Shown piece by piece: positions 9,669-19,700 of a stretch of 64,000 nucleotides of DNA. Origin of the DNA: Apodemus sylvaticus (lineage: Eukaryota > Chordata > Mammalia > Rodentia > Muridae). The notes beneath the pieces were generated by a model, which was given only the letters and a program-made list of their open reading frames with translations, was not told the DNA's origin and ran no database searches. The position numbers were made by a program, and so were the translations under genes. The stretch is taken from contig NC_067472.1 in assembly GCF_947179515.1 (NCBI RefSeq), forward strand, positions 178,140,078 through 178,204,077, in the 5' to 3' direction. Position 1 is the stretch's first letter; every line of letters begins with the position of its first letter.

Positions 9669-10536
9669 TATCTCTAACCATATCTATATCTGTGTGTATC
9701 TGTGTATGTATGCATATGTATATGTGTATGTATGCATATGTTTATGTGCATATACATATATATGTATATTCAGGCAAACAAGCACTATTTTTGAACGTGT
9801 GTGGTGTGTTTATGTGTAGGTGTACACGTATGTGGGAATGTATTTGGCAGCACATGAGCAGAGGGAACAAAAGAGGATGCCAAGTGCCCTCTTCCATCGC
9901 TCTCTGCCTCATTCCTTTGACATCGGGTCTCTTATTGAATATGGACTTAACATGGTTTGGGCTAGGCGGAAGGCAAACAAGCACAGGGAATGGTTTAGCA
10001 ATGCGGAACTCCACTTGGTCTGAGCTATGTATAAACCCCTGTTATAACCACCATTTTTATTTGAAATGTTTATAAATATGGACTGTGCAGAAAGCAGTTT
10101 GACTTTATCAGGGGCATGGAGTTTCCCTGCTTTTCTCAGTAGGTCAGGTTCTGAGACACGGTGATGACATTCTCTTGCAGGCTTCATTTCCTAAGTCACC
10201 ACAGAGAGAATGAATATAAAATCAAGAACAAGACGCACATGATTTATCTCGGAGAGAAACTCTCAGAGCTGTGTGAAACTCTTCTTGGAAGGCAAGCACC
10301 TCTTCCTTTGGTGCTAGAACTTCAGTCTTTCCCTCTTGGAGTTCCTTGGGAAATTTTAATCCTTTAGGGTCTGTTTGTTTAGACTCCCTCTTTTGTTATC
10401 TAGAAAGGATTATTGAAAGCAAGCGTCACAATACTGTGATAGTGTAATATACGGACAGTAAGGGCCCAGTGACAGGTGCCTATACTGGACAAAGGGATGC
10501 CTTGTCTCCTGGGTATGAGGGAAATGGGCCATATGA
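9669..10536. other. TG-rich stretch, B4-like fragment and unique DNA
   Basis: 9675-9780 is imperfect (TATG)n. 9840-9990 ('agtgccctcttccatcgctc', 'gggctaggcggaaggcaaac') resembles a reverse B4-type SINE. The rest shows nothing I can name. Confidence 0.4.
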
Positions 10537-10870
10537 TGGCTGGTCTTGATTGTCAACTTGACTGAGTTTAGTATCACCCAGCAACACAGCTCTGGGAGGG
10601 TCTCTCAAGATTAAGCAAGAAGGGAGGTCTGCCCTCAGTGTGTCACTGTCCAACAGAAAAAGAGAGCAAGTCCATTTATTAGTGCCCTGTGACCCTCCCA
10701 ATCTTCTGATGACATCAGACCCTGGCTTCCTCAGCCTTCTAATGTGAACCAAAGGCCAGTGACTTTCCAGGACTCTGCCAGGCCATTAGCTCCACAGTGG
10801 GACTGCTGAGGTACCCAGCTTTGAGGACTGAGTGGCTACCAGGCTCTTAGCCTCTCCTGAGTGCAGACAG
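10537..10870 (+). mobile_element. Old MaLR/MLT-like LTR fragment
   Basis: 'ggctggtcttgattgtcaac' followed by 'ttgactgagttta' and 'ctctgggagggtctctc' is the typical 5' part of older MaLR LTRs. Strongly diverged, so the name and right border are tentative. Confidence 0.45.
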
Positions 10871-11094
10871 ACAGGCAGCCATTGCTGGACTACTGAGTTC
10901 CTACTGGTTGCCATCCATTCAACCCTCTAATCCCCCATTTCCAGAGAAGTGCCATCTAAATTTTAGCTTTATCGAACAGTAAGACACAGATCTAATTGGT
11001 TTTTATTCACAATTTACAATTTAGGGCAGTTTCTGTTCTACAAAACAGAGTGAGATCTCCCAATGGGTCATTACAGCAAAAGCAGTAGATGTTT

Positions 11095-11302
11095 TTGTCA
11101 CTAGAGAGATAACTCAGTACACTGACCACTTCCAAAGGACCTGGCTTCAATCCAGCAACTACATGGCAGTTTACAACTGTCTGTAACTCCAGTTCCAGGG
11201 AACCTAATAACTTCTCTGACCTCTATGGGCACAGGGGAAGCATGTGGGGCACAGACATGCAGGCAAAACACATAGATAAATTAAAACAAGCAAATCTAAC
11301 AA
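11095..11302 (+). mobile_element. B3-type SINE
   Basis: 'agagagataactcagtacac', then 'ctgtctgtaactccagttcc' and 'cagacatgcaggcaaaacac', ending in an A-rich tail. Confidence 0.85.
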
Positions 11303-11419
11303 AACAAAACTTGGTAACACAGTTACTTTAAGACAGATTACTTTAGGTTTTCTTGAATCAATTTTCAAGTTTCTATTTTGTGCCACTATGAACTCAAGAA
11401 AGAGGGCAAATTACAGAAG

Positions 11420-11518
11420 TCAGTGTTCTCCTACTTGGAGGTAGGTTCTAGGGGCCAAACTTGTTCCCTTGGGTTTGGCAGAGTGCCTTTTACCTGTTGA
11501 ATCATCTCTAGCACCCAG
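11420..11518 (-). mobile_element. B4-type SINE fragment, reverse
   Basis: 'gggtttggcagagtgccttt' and 'aatcatctctagcaccca' fit the reverse of a B4-type head. Confidence 0.5.
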
Positions 11519-11954
11519 GTTGTTGTTTTACAAGGGTCAAAGCGGGCAAATCCTCTACCACTGAAATAAACCCTCAACATAGTGTCTCCACTCTCTTAAC
11601 TGAAAGACCCGACGGTGAATTGCTGGTAGCACAAAGGTCTTTTCACTCACAGGAGAGCACTAGGGAAACAAGAAATGTTAAGCATGCAGGGTTGTCTTTT
11701 CAAGGGAAAAGGTCTATAACCTGTTTTCCACCTGGAAGGCTGGAACCAAGCTGGCTAATAGTGTAGGCAACCCCTGCACTATCAGTAGGGCCAGGCCATA
11801 CCTCATTCCCCTCAAGCACCCACGCAACCAGGAGATTGTTAATAACCTAAGTGATCTCTGCTACCGAGACCACACCAGATCCTCCCCTAGGTCCTTAGGA
11901 CAACACATGTAGTCTATCTCTAGAACCCATCTTCATGGAAGAAATGACATGTAC

Positions 11955-12146
11955 TTTTGTTTTTTTGGGGGGGGGTGGTTTTCGGGGCGTTGGGGGGATG
12001 GTTTTGGGGGAGGAGATAGGGTTTCCCCGTGTAGCCCTGGCTGTCCTGGAACTCACTCTGTAGAACAGGCGAGCCTCGAACTCAGAAATCTGCCTGCCTC
12101 TGCCTCCCAAGTGCTGGGATTCAAGGTGTGCACCACACCGCCTGAC
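11955..12146 (-). mobile_element. B1 SINE, reverse, with G-rich tail region
   Basis: Reverse B1 body from 'gggtttccccgtgtagccct' to 'ggtgtgcaccacaccgcct'. The tail side (11,966-12,017) is unusually G-rich, with GGGG runs where a T-rich A-tail complement is normal. Confidence 0.9.
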
Positions 12147-13069
12147 AACATGTACTTTCAATGTAATTACGCCTCATTGTACACACAGGATTGTGTTACG
12201 CCAGCAAACTTCCCCCCCCCCCCAAATTGTTCTGTACTTTATTATGTCTAAACTAAGCTGCTTGGTGCCAAACTCTAGATGCTTGAACCATCTATAGAGT
12301 CGTGTTGAATCTGATTTCCTTCCTGCCTCATGCAGATGCTACTCTGTTGGTCATGGTGTTTGCAGGGAACCCTCACAATAAATAACAGAAATGTGCGTGG
12401 GCTCGTTTAACTTGAGGCTGAAAGACTACATGAACCAAGGGGAAGAGCAACATGGCCTGACAAATTTTCCTCCCTTTCTTTCAGTTTTATATATGTTCTA
12501 ATAAAGCATATAAGAACATTTCTTGTTGTGAAGATAGCTGGGAAGGATCATTCAAACAGAATAATCAAGTATTTTTGGCTGTGAAGTAAGTGCCTTGTGA
12601 GGAAAGTCACCTGATCCCTGGTAAGAGTAATGATTGTAAAGAATCTCTGTGTGTGCTTCCTGCTGGGTAGGCCTGCAGCTGCTGGCACAGAGCTAGCTCC
12701 CACCTTGCAGAACAGGACAGAGCACTCTGAGAACATTCAGGGCAGGACAGAGCCCGATTCAAACACTTGCTAGGCTGATGGCCCTAAGTAAACCATTATG
12801 ATCTGTCTTTTCTTTTTTATAGTTCCTTCTTGAAATTGTAGGTTTTTTCCTCTACTTTTTCTGAATTCAAATGCCTCCAGATGTTAAAATTTTCGAGTTT
12901 GTTGTGTCAACTTTAGTGCTAGGTTTGTTGTTTGTTTTGGTTTGGTTTGGTTCATAGCAGTTACATGTATGGAAACCTAAGTTGCTCAAACATCTGCATT
13001 ATTGCCCTTAAATGTTGAGCCAAGTGTGACAGACATCTTTAATGTTTTCATACTGCTTTTAGATGGCTA
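12147..13069. other. Gene-free intergenic DNA
   Basis: A C10 run at about 12,212 is the only special element. No exon or named repeat was recognised. Confidence 0.4.
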
Positions 13070-13146
13070 TGGCTGGAGTTGAGGCTCAGTGGTAGAATTC
13101 CTGCTTAGCATTTGGGAAGCTCTGGGTTTAACCCTCACTGCTGGAG
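13070..13146 (+). mobile_element. ID-like SINE
   Basis: 'ggctcagtggtagaattcct' and 'tgggtttaaccctcactgct' match the A and B box regions of the tRNA-Ala-derived ID element, diverged. Confidence 0.65.
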
Positions 13147-13375
13147 AGTAACAAGCTAGACAGACTCATTGTTTTCAATTCACTGTGGTAGCCAGCCTCC
13201 AAGATGACCTCAGATACCTCCATATTTCCTGTTATTAACTGGAACTGACCAATGTAACAGAGTACAGTAGGATTAACTGAATGTTGTAATGGGTAGTTTT
13301 GGCTACACTGCTTTGAGCTCTAGGAGAGTCCCAGGTGCACACCCATCCAGGAGCTATCTTGGAACTGCAGATGAA

Positions 13376-13383
13376 ACACACAC

Positions 13384-13422
<39 letters not shown>
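13376..13422. repeat. (CA)n microsatellite
   Basis: About 23 CA units with one or two CATA interruptions at the left. Confidence 0.96.
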
Positions 13423-13423
<1 letters not shown>

Positions 13424-14334
13424 TAGTTCATTTTTAACCTGCCTTACTGGCTCAATGGTTGAGCTCTTCTAAGCCTCCTGTGGCTAGTGTGAGCTTACCT
13501 TAACTCCTAACTCAACACCTCTAAATCTGGCCTCAACTCAGTTGCCCAGTTACCTTCTGTGCAACCCATTGGTCTTGCTACCCAAGATGCTTTCAGGCTG
13601 TCTTTCCATGGGTTGTTTTCCCTTTCTGCCTACATTTTGGGAAAACTCCCCTGCAGCTCTGAGTCTGTTCTGTCCCTTTCCCCCAAGTATCTCGATTCTC
13701 CTCCTGCTGCCCTCTCCTCTCTCCTAGCTTGCAGGAACTTGGAAGTCCTGTCTCTTTTTTTTCCACCCAGCCATTGGCCACTGGCATCTTTATTAATAGA
13801 TCAAAATCCAATTGGGGGCAAGGACCTTCAGAGTCAGTAAACACAGATTCCCCAATTAAATCAAGGCATCAGAACCACCCTCTACAGACTGTAACTTCCC
13901 AGGCTAAGTTAGAAACATCAGAGCCAACAAATCTCCAATGTCCAGGCAGCCAAATGGAAAGCCCCACATAGTAAGGGACAGTCACGTGACTCATTACAGA
14001 ATAGGATCCAACGAGCCTCGTCAGGCCATTCGACCAAATGTTCCCAAATTCTCTATTCACAGAAGGTACAACAGATGCTTATTGTTTTAAGTCACCAATC
14101 TTTGGAATTGATTAGTTCTCTGAGCTTGGAAGATTAAATCTGTATCCGTATCTCTCTTGACGTCAAGGTTCATTTCCTTGCTTCTGCTTGGATTCTTGGC
14201 TACAATCCAGAACACTGATCTCATCTCTGGTTTCATGAAACTGGTAATGCATCACTACAAAGCCCACTGAGCATAAGAGCCATGGTGGCAAGATGGCTTT
14301 GGAGCTGGTTCTGTATTGGTTAAGATTCAGTTTC
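13423..14334. other. LTR-like and unique DNA
   Basis: 13,500-13,870 contains 'ccattggccactggcatctt', 'tattaatagatcaaaatcca' and CT-rich parts typical of reverse murine ERV LTRs, but no family could be named. The rest is featureless. No gene. Confidence 0.35.
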
Positions 14335-14512
14335 TGGGTCAGAGCAATGGCTCACGGTCAAGAGTGAATGTTGCTTTTACAGAAGACCTGAGTTTAGCTC
14401 TTAGAGCCTACTTTGGGCAGTTCATAATTGCCTATAAATTCAGGTCCATGGGGATCAGATACCTCTTTTAGCCTCTGAAAGCACATGTACTTCTGTGCAA
14501 TTCAAACACAAG

Positions 14513-14552
<40 letters not shown>

Positions 14553-14562
14553 ATTTTAAAAT
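14335..14562 (+). mobile_element. B2/B3-type SINE with (CA)n
   Basis: Diverged body ('gcaatggctcacggtcaaga', 'cagaagacctgagtttagct') followed by a (CA)n stretch at 14,516-14,547 and an AT-rich tail. Confidence 0.65.
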
Positions 14563-14589
14563 CTAGCTTCTTTCTGACTGTGCAGGTAT

Positions 14590-14770
14590 ACATCAGGACT
14601 CCATAGGCTGATTTTGGACAATCAGGTGCTTGAGGCCATCTTGGTCTACACTGTAAGGCACTGTCTCAGAAAACCACAGGCTGGTAGTAATGCAGTGTAG
14701 AGGTGTGATATTTGCCTAGCATAGCCAAAGGTGTGGGTATATGCCCCGCTAGCACTACAAAAAGTAAATG
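14590..14770 (+). mobile_element. B1-ID composite SINE (RSINE1/B4-like)
   Basis: A short B1-like piece ('gaggccatcttggtctacac') is followed by an ID-like piece ('gatatttgcctagcatagcc'). Diverged and tentative. An A17 run lies at 14,844-14,860. Confidence 0.4.
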
Positions 14771-14860
14771 CATGAGCACCACTTCTGCTTTGCTTTGTAC
14801 CCCAGGGCTCGGTTGATTTGCTCTGGAGTGACCAGAATCTGGGAAAAAAAAAAAAAAAAA

Positions 14861-15364
14861 CTGCTGGTATCAAACCAAACGTTAAGAGTCACAAAACCAC
14901 AGAGCCTTTTTAGTGAATGTGCCCTTCCTTAAAACATTTTATCTCTTGTGTAACACGTTAGCCATCTGTAGTAATAACTTTCTAACCTTATTGGCTTTGG
15001 CAAGTATTACACAAGTACACGGACAAAGCTTGAAATGTCTCACACATAATACTATTGCTCCTAGGATTTGAAGGATGGTCACCAGTCTCTTAAGTCAGAA
15101 TTTAACTCCTTCCTATCCATTGCTCTGCATAGTCACTCAAGTATCACATTGTGTTGTCTATTTCCTAAGTGCACTTTAAACCAGTCTCTTTTTCCTATTC
15201 TACTACCATCCTTTTCATTGACGCTCTTGTTCCTTGCCTAGTACATTCTATGGCTTCTACGCCAGGCCCACACAACTGAGTCACTATACATTTGTCAGTT
15301 TGTCCTTTAAAGACACAGGAGCCATTCTGTTACCACCTGGAGGCAGGAGGATTTTAATGTAAGG
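14861..15364. other. Gene-free intergenic DNA
   Basis: No gene or repeat recognised. Confidence 0.4.
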
Positions 15365-15540
15365 GGCCCGTGATATGGCTGGGGGAGGGGCGGGAGGCAG
15401 GTAATGGCATGTGCACCTAAACCTGATGACCCAAGTAGAATTCTCAGGACCTACATTGTGGGAGGAGAGAATTGACTCCTCCAGGTTGTCTTCTGGGTGC
15501 CACATGCATTCAATGGCACTTGCAAATATAAAGATAAGTT
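15365..15540 (+). mobile_element. B4-type tRNA-derived SINE
   Basis: 'aacctgatgacccaagtaga', 'cctacattgtgggaggagag' and 'gactcctccaggttgtcttc' follow the B4-type consensus. It lies about 550 bases upstream of the Nudt19 start. Confidence 0.7.
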
Positions 15541-15829
15541 TCCCTGTTCCTCAGGTGCCCTGGCAAAAACAGCATCTATAACTTAAGACAAACTACCCCG
15601 AGGGACAGGGACTCAACAAAGACATTCAAAAATACACAGCAGTTAGTCTAACTTGGCATCTGATTCACCCATTCGTTTATTAGCATGGTTCAAGAGAACA
15701 TGCAAAGCTCAGACACCTATCTGTTCTTGGAACCTCCTATACTCCAATGCCCTAAAGGGAACAGACCGGCGTAGGGGACAAAGTCCTAGTCACTTGTGTT
15801 TAGTGGGAAAGATTCACAACTAGAAATTG

Positions 15830-16089
15830 GTTTCCATTCCACACCGTTCCGCACTCCTGCTCCTAGTCGCTGGCTGGTGATTGCAGCAGCAGTGACAGGG
15901 CGAGAATGACCCTGACTGCTCAGTAGGGCAATCGAGGAGGTGCTCTGGCCGGGCAATCATGCTCCTCCCACAAGCAAACCTCCGGAAGCCTTCAGGCCGC
16001 ACTTTCGCAGGCCCTCAAAATTTATCGGGCTTCTGGACACCACTCTACGATCCAGCCATTTCATAAGCAGGATCTGACGGACGCCAGCC
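15830..16089 (+). promoter_or_regulatory. Nudt19: Nudt19 promoter and 5' UTR region, start of a CpG-rich island
   Basis: The DNA just before the first exon gains CpGs ('gtctggccgggcaatc', 'ccggaagccttcaggccgca') and the CpG density stays high to about 16,800. No TATA box is evident, as is usual for a CpG-island promoter. The start codon has G at -3. The transcription start cannot be placed from sequence alone. Confidence 0.6.
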
Positions 16090-16740
16090 ATGAGCGGCCC
16101 GAGCAGCTGGCGGCGGGCAGCCACCGTGATATTGGCGGCGGGCTGGACCCACTCGAGCTCCGCCGGCTTCCGGCTGCTGCTTCTCCAGCGAGCGCAAAAC
16201 CAGCGCTTCATGCCCGGCGCGCACGTCTTCCCGGGCGGCGTGCTGGACGCGGCCGACAGCTCGCCCGACTGGATGCGTCTGTTCGCGCCTCGGCACACGC
16301 CGCCACGTTTCGGCCTAGGGCCGGAGCCACCCCGGCAACCCTCTTTTCCCGGGTTGTCCCACGGCGACGCGGACCCGGCGGCGCTGCCTGATGACGTAGC
16401 GCTGCGCATCTGTGCCATCCGCGAAACCTTCGAGGAGGCGGGGGTGCTGCTGCTGAGGCCGCGGGACTCGGCTCCCGCTTCTCAGGAGCCCAGTCTTGCG
16501 CTGTCGCCTCCAGCCGGCCTGGCCGAATGGCGCTCGCGCGTGCGCAGTGACCCGCGCTGCTTCCTCCAGCTGTGTGCACACCTGGACTGCACGCCGGACA
16601 TCTGGGCGCTGCATGACTGGGGCGGCTGGCTCACACCGTATTGGCGAAGCACTCGCCGTTTCGACACCACCTTCCTCCTGTGCTGCCTACGCGACACCCC
16701 GCGCGTGGAGCCCGACCTAGCCGAGGTGGTGGGCTACAAG
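16090..16740 (+). CDS. Nudt19: Nudt19 coding exon 1
   Basis: Encodes residues 1-217. The start was chosen because it is the first ATG in the GC-rich open frame, has G at -3 and leads straight into the beta-strand/Nudix region (residues 10-50). The exon is very GC-rich and CpG-rich, unlike exons 2 and 3. It holds the whole Nudix signature and the basic/aromatic stretch after it. It ends ...GYK followed by donor GTAGGA. The frame runs on 56 codons into the intron, so an intron-retained product would be a 272-residue protein lacking the C-terminal part and PTS1. Confidence 0.96.
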
Positions 16741-19700
16741 GTAGGAGTCGCGGGACCCGCCGCCTGGGATGCGCTGAGCCTTACCAGGCGTGACCTTGTC
16801 TTAGGCTCTCAAGGACTCAACTCTCAGCCCACCGGGTTCCCTAAGCGGGGCACTGCAGTGCTCCCAGCGGCCTGTTCTGGACACTTCACAGTTCACTTCA
16901 TGCCCTAAATCGTTTTAATTCGGGGTTCTAGAACACATTATAGGATTTCAGTCCCATTAACTTTCTTCTTCCTTTTCATCTCTTCCTGTTTCTCTGTTCC
17001 CATATCACTCATATTTCACTCCCCGTCTCCTTTCCCTTCCCATCTTTCTCTCTTTTTTAACCCCTTTCTCTTTTTCTGCGAGTGCGCGCGTGAGTGTGTG
17101 TGTGTGTGTGTGTCTGTCTGTCTGTCTCCATCCCTCCCTCCCTTTCCTTTTTGTATCACTTTCACCAGGCACAGTTAGGCTTCAGGCCTAGAACCTGAGG
17201 CCTCAAGTGTGCCACTGCTTCAAGTTCATCTTTATTTATGCAAAATGTTTTCAACTGTCCGATATTTCCCTTTTGTAAAATAAACAAAATGACTCATTTT
17301 AAATTGTGTTCCCGTGTGACAGTATAATGCACGTGAGTTCAGGTGCCCACTGATGCCAGAAGCGTCTGATCACCTGGAGCCACCTTGTCAAGGAAGGTTG
17401 TGAGCCCACCTTGAATGGGTGCTGGGACTGAACTCAGGCCTTCTGCAAGATGCTCTCCAGATCTCAGTTGAGCCCTGTCTCTCGCTCCCCTCCCTGTTTC
17501 TTGTAACTGCAGTTACACATATGTTGGATTGCTTGGCTTGCCATAGGACATGGATGCCTGGTTCACTCGTTTCAACCTTTTTCGTTCAGTATTCTAATTG
17601 AGTAAACTCAATGGCTGTTTTCCCCTTTGTTATATTTGATTTTGGGTTTTGAGACAGGGTTTCTCTCTGTAGCCCTGGCTGTCCTGGAGTTGAGTCTGTA
17701 GACCATGCTGACCTGGACCTCAGAGTTCTGGCTGCCTCTGTCTCCTAAGTGCTATGATTAAAGGCATGAACCACCACACCCAGCTCAACTGTTGTTTAAG
17801 TTTGCACTTATTTCTTATGAAATATCAACTGTAACTAGTATTTCTGGAAGCATTATAGCTGCCTGTAGCTTCAGTTCTAGAAGATCTGACACCCTCTTCT
17901 GGCCCTCATCTGGTACATAGATGTCTAAGTAGGCAAAGCACACAAATAAAAAGTAACTAAATATAAAACTATTTTTGTCCTTTTTTATTTTATCATGTTG
18001 ATATTTTCTTTACATCTTTGGGCCAATGGGACTGCTGAGAACAGGAGATGGGAAAGAATCAGGCAGTATGATAGTTTTGTCAGTTTGCCACAACCTAGAC
18101 TTCCTCCCAGGAGCCTCTTGGTGCAGATGCTTACAGAGCTCCCATGACATAGCGTGCAGACCTGCCTGCTTCTCTTGAGGTACTCACAAATGTCTTTTCC
18201 TTTGAAGGACTGTCCAAAGCCTGGGTGTGCTTGCCCAGACATCGCTAAAGCTACTCCGCTAACCCCCTCCACCAGGAGACCACTTAGAGCATGGCTATCT
18301 CCCTTTATCCACCCCATTATCCCATTATCCCATTATCCCTTCTGCTAGCACCTGCTGGGATAATAGCTTTGTTCTCTTAACCTGTAGTAAAAATGGGCCT
18401 TTAGCTTTTCTTTGACTGTTTTAAGTTTGCCTTTTAACAAATGATTTTTATTTTATGCATGTGCATGTGTTTTAGTCATGGACCACATTTCCCTGTGCTT
18501 GACATGCCCTGAAGTCTTTGAGTGCATGTTAGCATTGTTTTCAGGTCGTTGAATGCTGGGGTTTGTTCTATTCTTTTAAATAGAGTGGCACTTTTCTCCG
18601 GAAGGCAGTTTTTAGAGGTGGACTTTCCCCTTTTGAGGTGGGTTTTAAATGGTTGGCAGGTAAGTCTACAGTAACTTTCATCCTGGAGCTCATTTGCCTG
18701 CAGGTCTATTATATGTCCTTCTTTGTTCCCTTGAGTGGGAAAACTCCTTCCATTCAGATAAGGCTTTCCCTCTGTCGGGAATACACTGCTAGGGAAAACT
18801 GGGAAACCCCTTGGCTCCAGGTAAGCGTGGAGAATTTGGTCAGCAACCTCTCAGGTGGTTGCTCTGTCCTCGGACGTTGTCATCGTGCACAGGTAGGTAG
18901 TTGGTAGAGTTGTGGAGTTCAGATCTGTGTAGACCTTTCAGGTGCATGGCTCACCAGATACTACCCTGTGTGAGCCTTCCAAATTCTGTTCAGTCAGTAA
19001 GACTCCTGGATGCTGCGTAGTTCCCCCCATGCTCTCGGTCTGGGGTTGACTTTAAGCAGATAGGCGGGGTCACTTCACTCTATTATGTATTTACTTACTT
19101 ATAGTTAGGCATTTTTGGTGTCTGAAAATAGACTTTATTAAGTTGCCGTGTAGTGTGTGAGTTCACCTCTTGTGGATGAAAGGATTTTTAAATTTTATTT
19201 ACTAATTATTAATATTTTAATTGGCATTTTATCACTGTTACCTGTTATTATTGATACTTATTATTTGGTTGTTATTAATTATTTCTGTACAACACGCATG
19301 CAGCTGACCAGGGAGCCCAGAAGAGAGAGCATTGGATCCCCTAGAACTTGAGTTGTGGATTGTTGTGAGCTGTCCTGTGTGAGTGCTGGGAACCTAACCC
19401 TGGTCCTCTGCAAGAGCAGCAACTGCTTTTAACCCCTGAGGCAGCTCTCCAGCCTCAGGTTCTTTCTTTCTGAGACGGGACCTCATTATTTTGTCCAAGC
19501 AGGACATCAACTCGTGGACTCAAACAGTTTTCCTGCTTCAACCTCCTGACTAAGCAGGACAGTAGGTACATGGTGGTATCTGGGCCTCTGAGAGATCTAG
19601 CAAGGCCTTTGGATAAGTTAATGTTTTTCACATCAAGTAGATCTTGTATCCCCATCTAACAACCACAGAGCTGGCTGATGACTGAATAAATCTTACAGAG

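Noticed and set aside
13070..13146. Possible tRNA gene
   Set aside because: It has A/B-box-like text but fits a decayed ID SINE; no intact cloverleaf.
1..16089. Search for Rgs9bp or Ankrd27, expected upstream of Nudt19 by synteny
   Set aside because: No single-exon RGS9BP-like or ankyrin-repeat coding sequence is present, so these genes must lie left of the window.
15957..16418. 153-codon open frame on the minus strand opposite Nudt19 exon 1
   Set aside because: It is antisense to a confirmed GC-rich coding exon; such DNA is poor in stop codons in all frames. No family motif.
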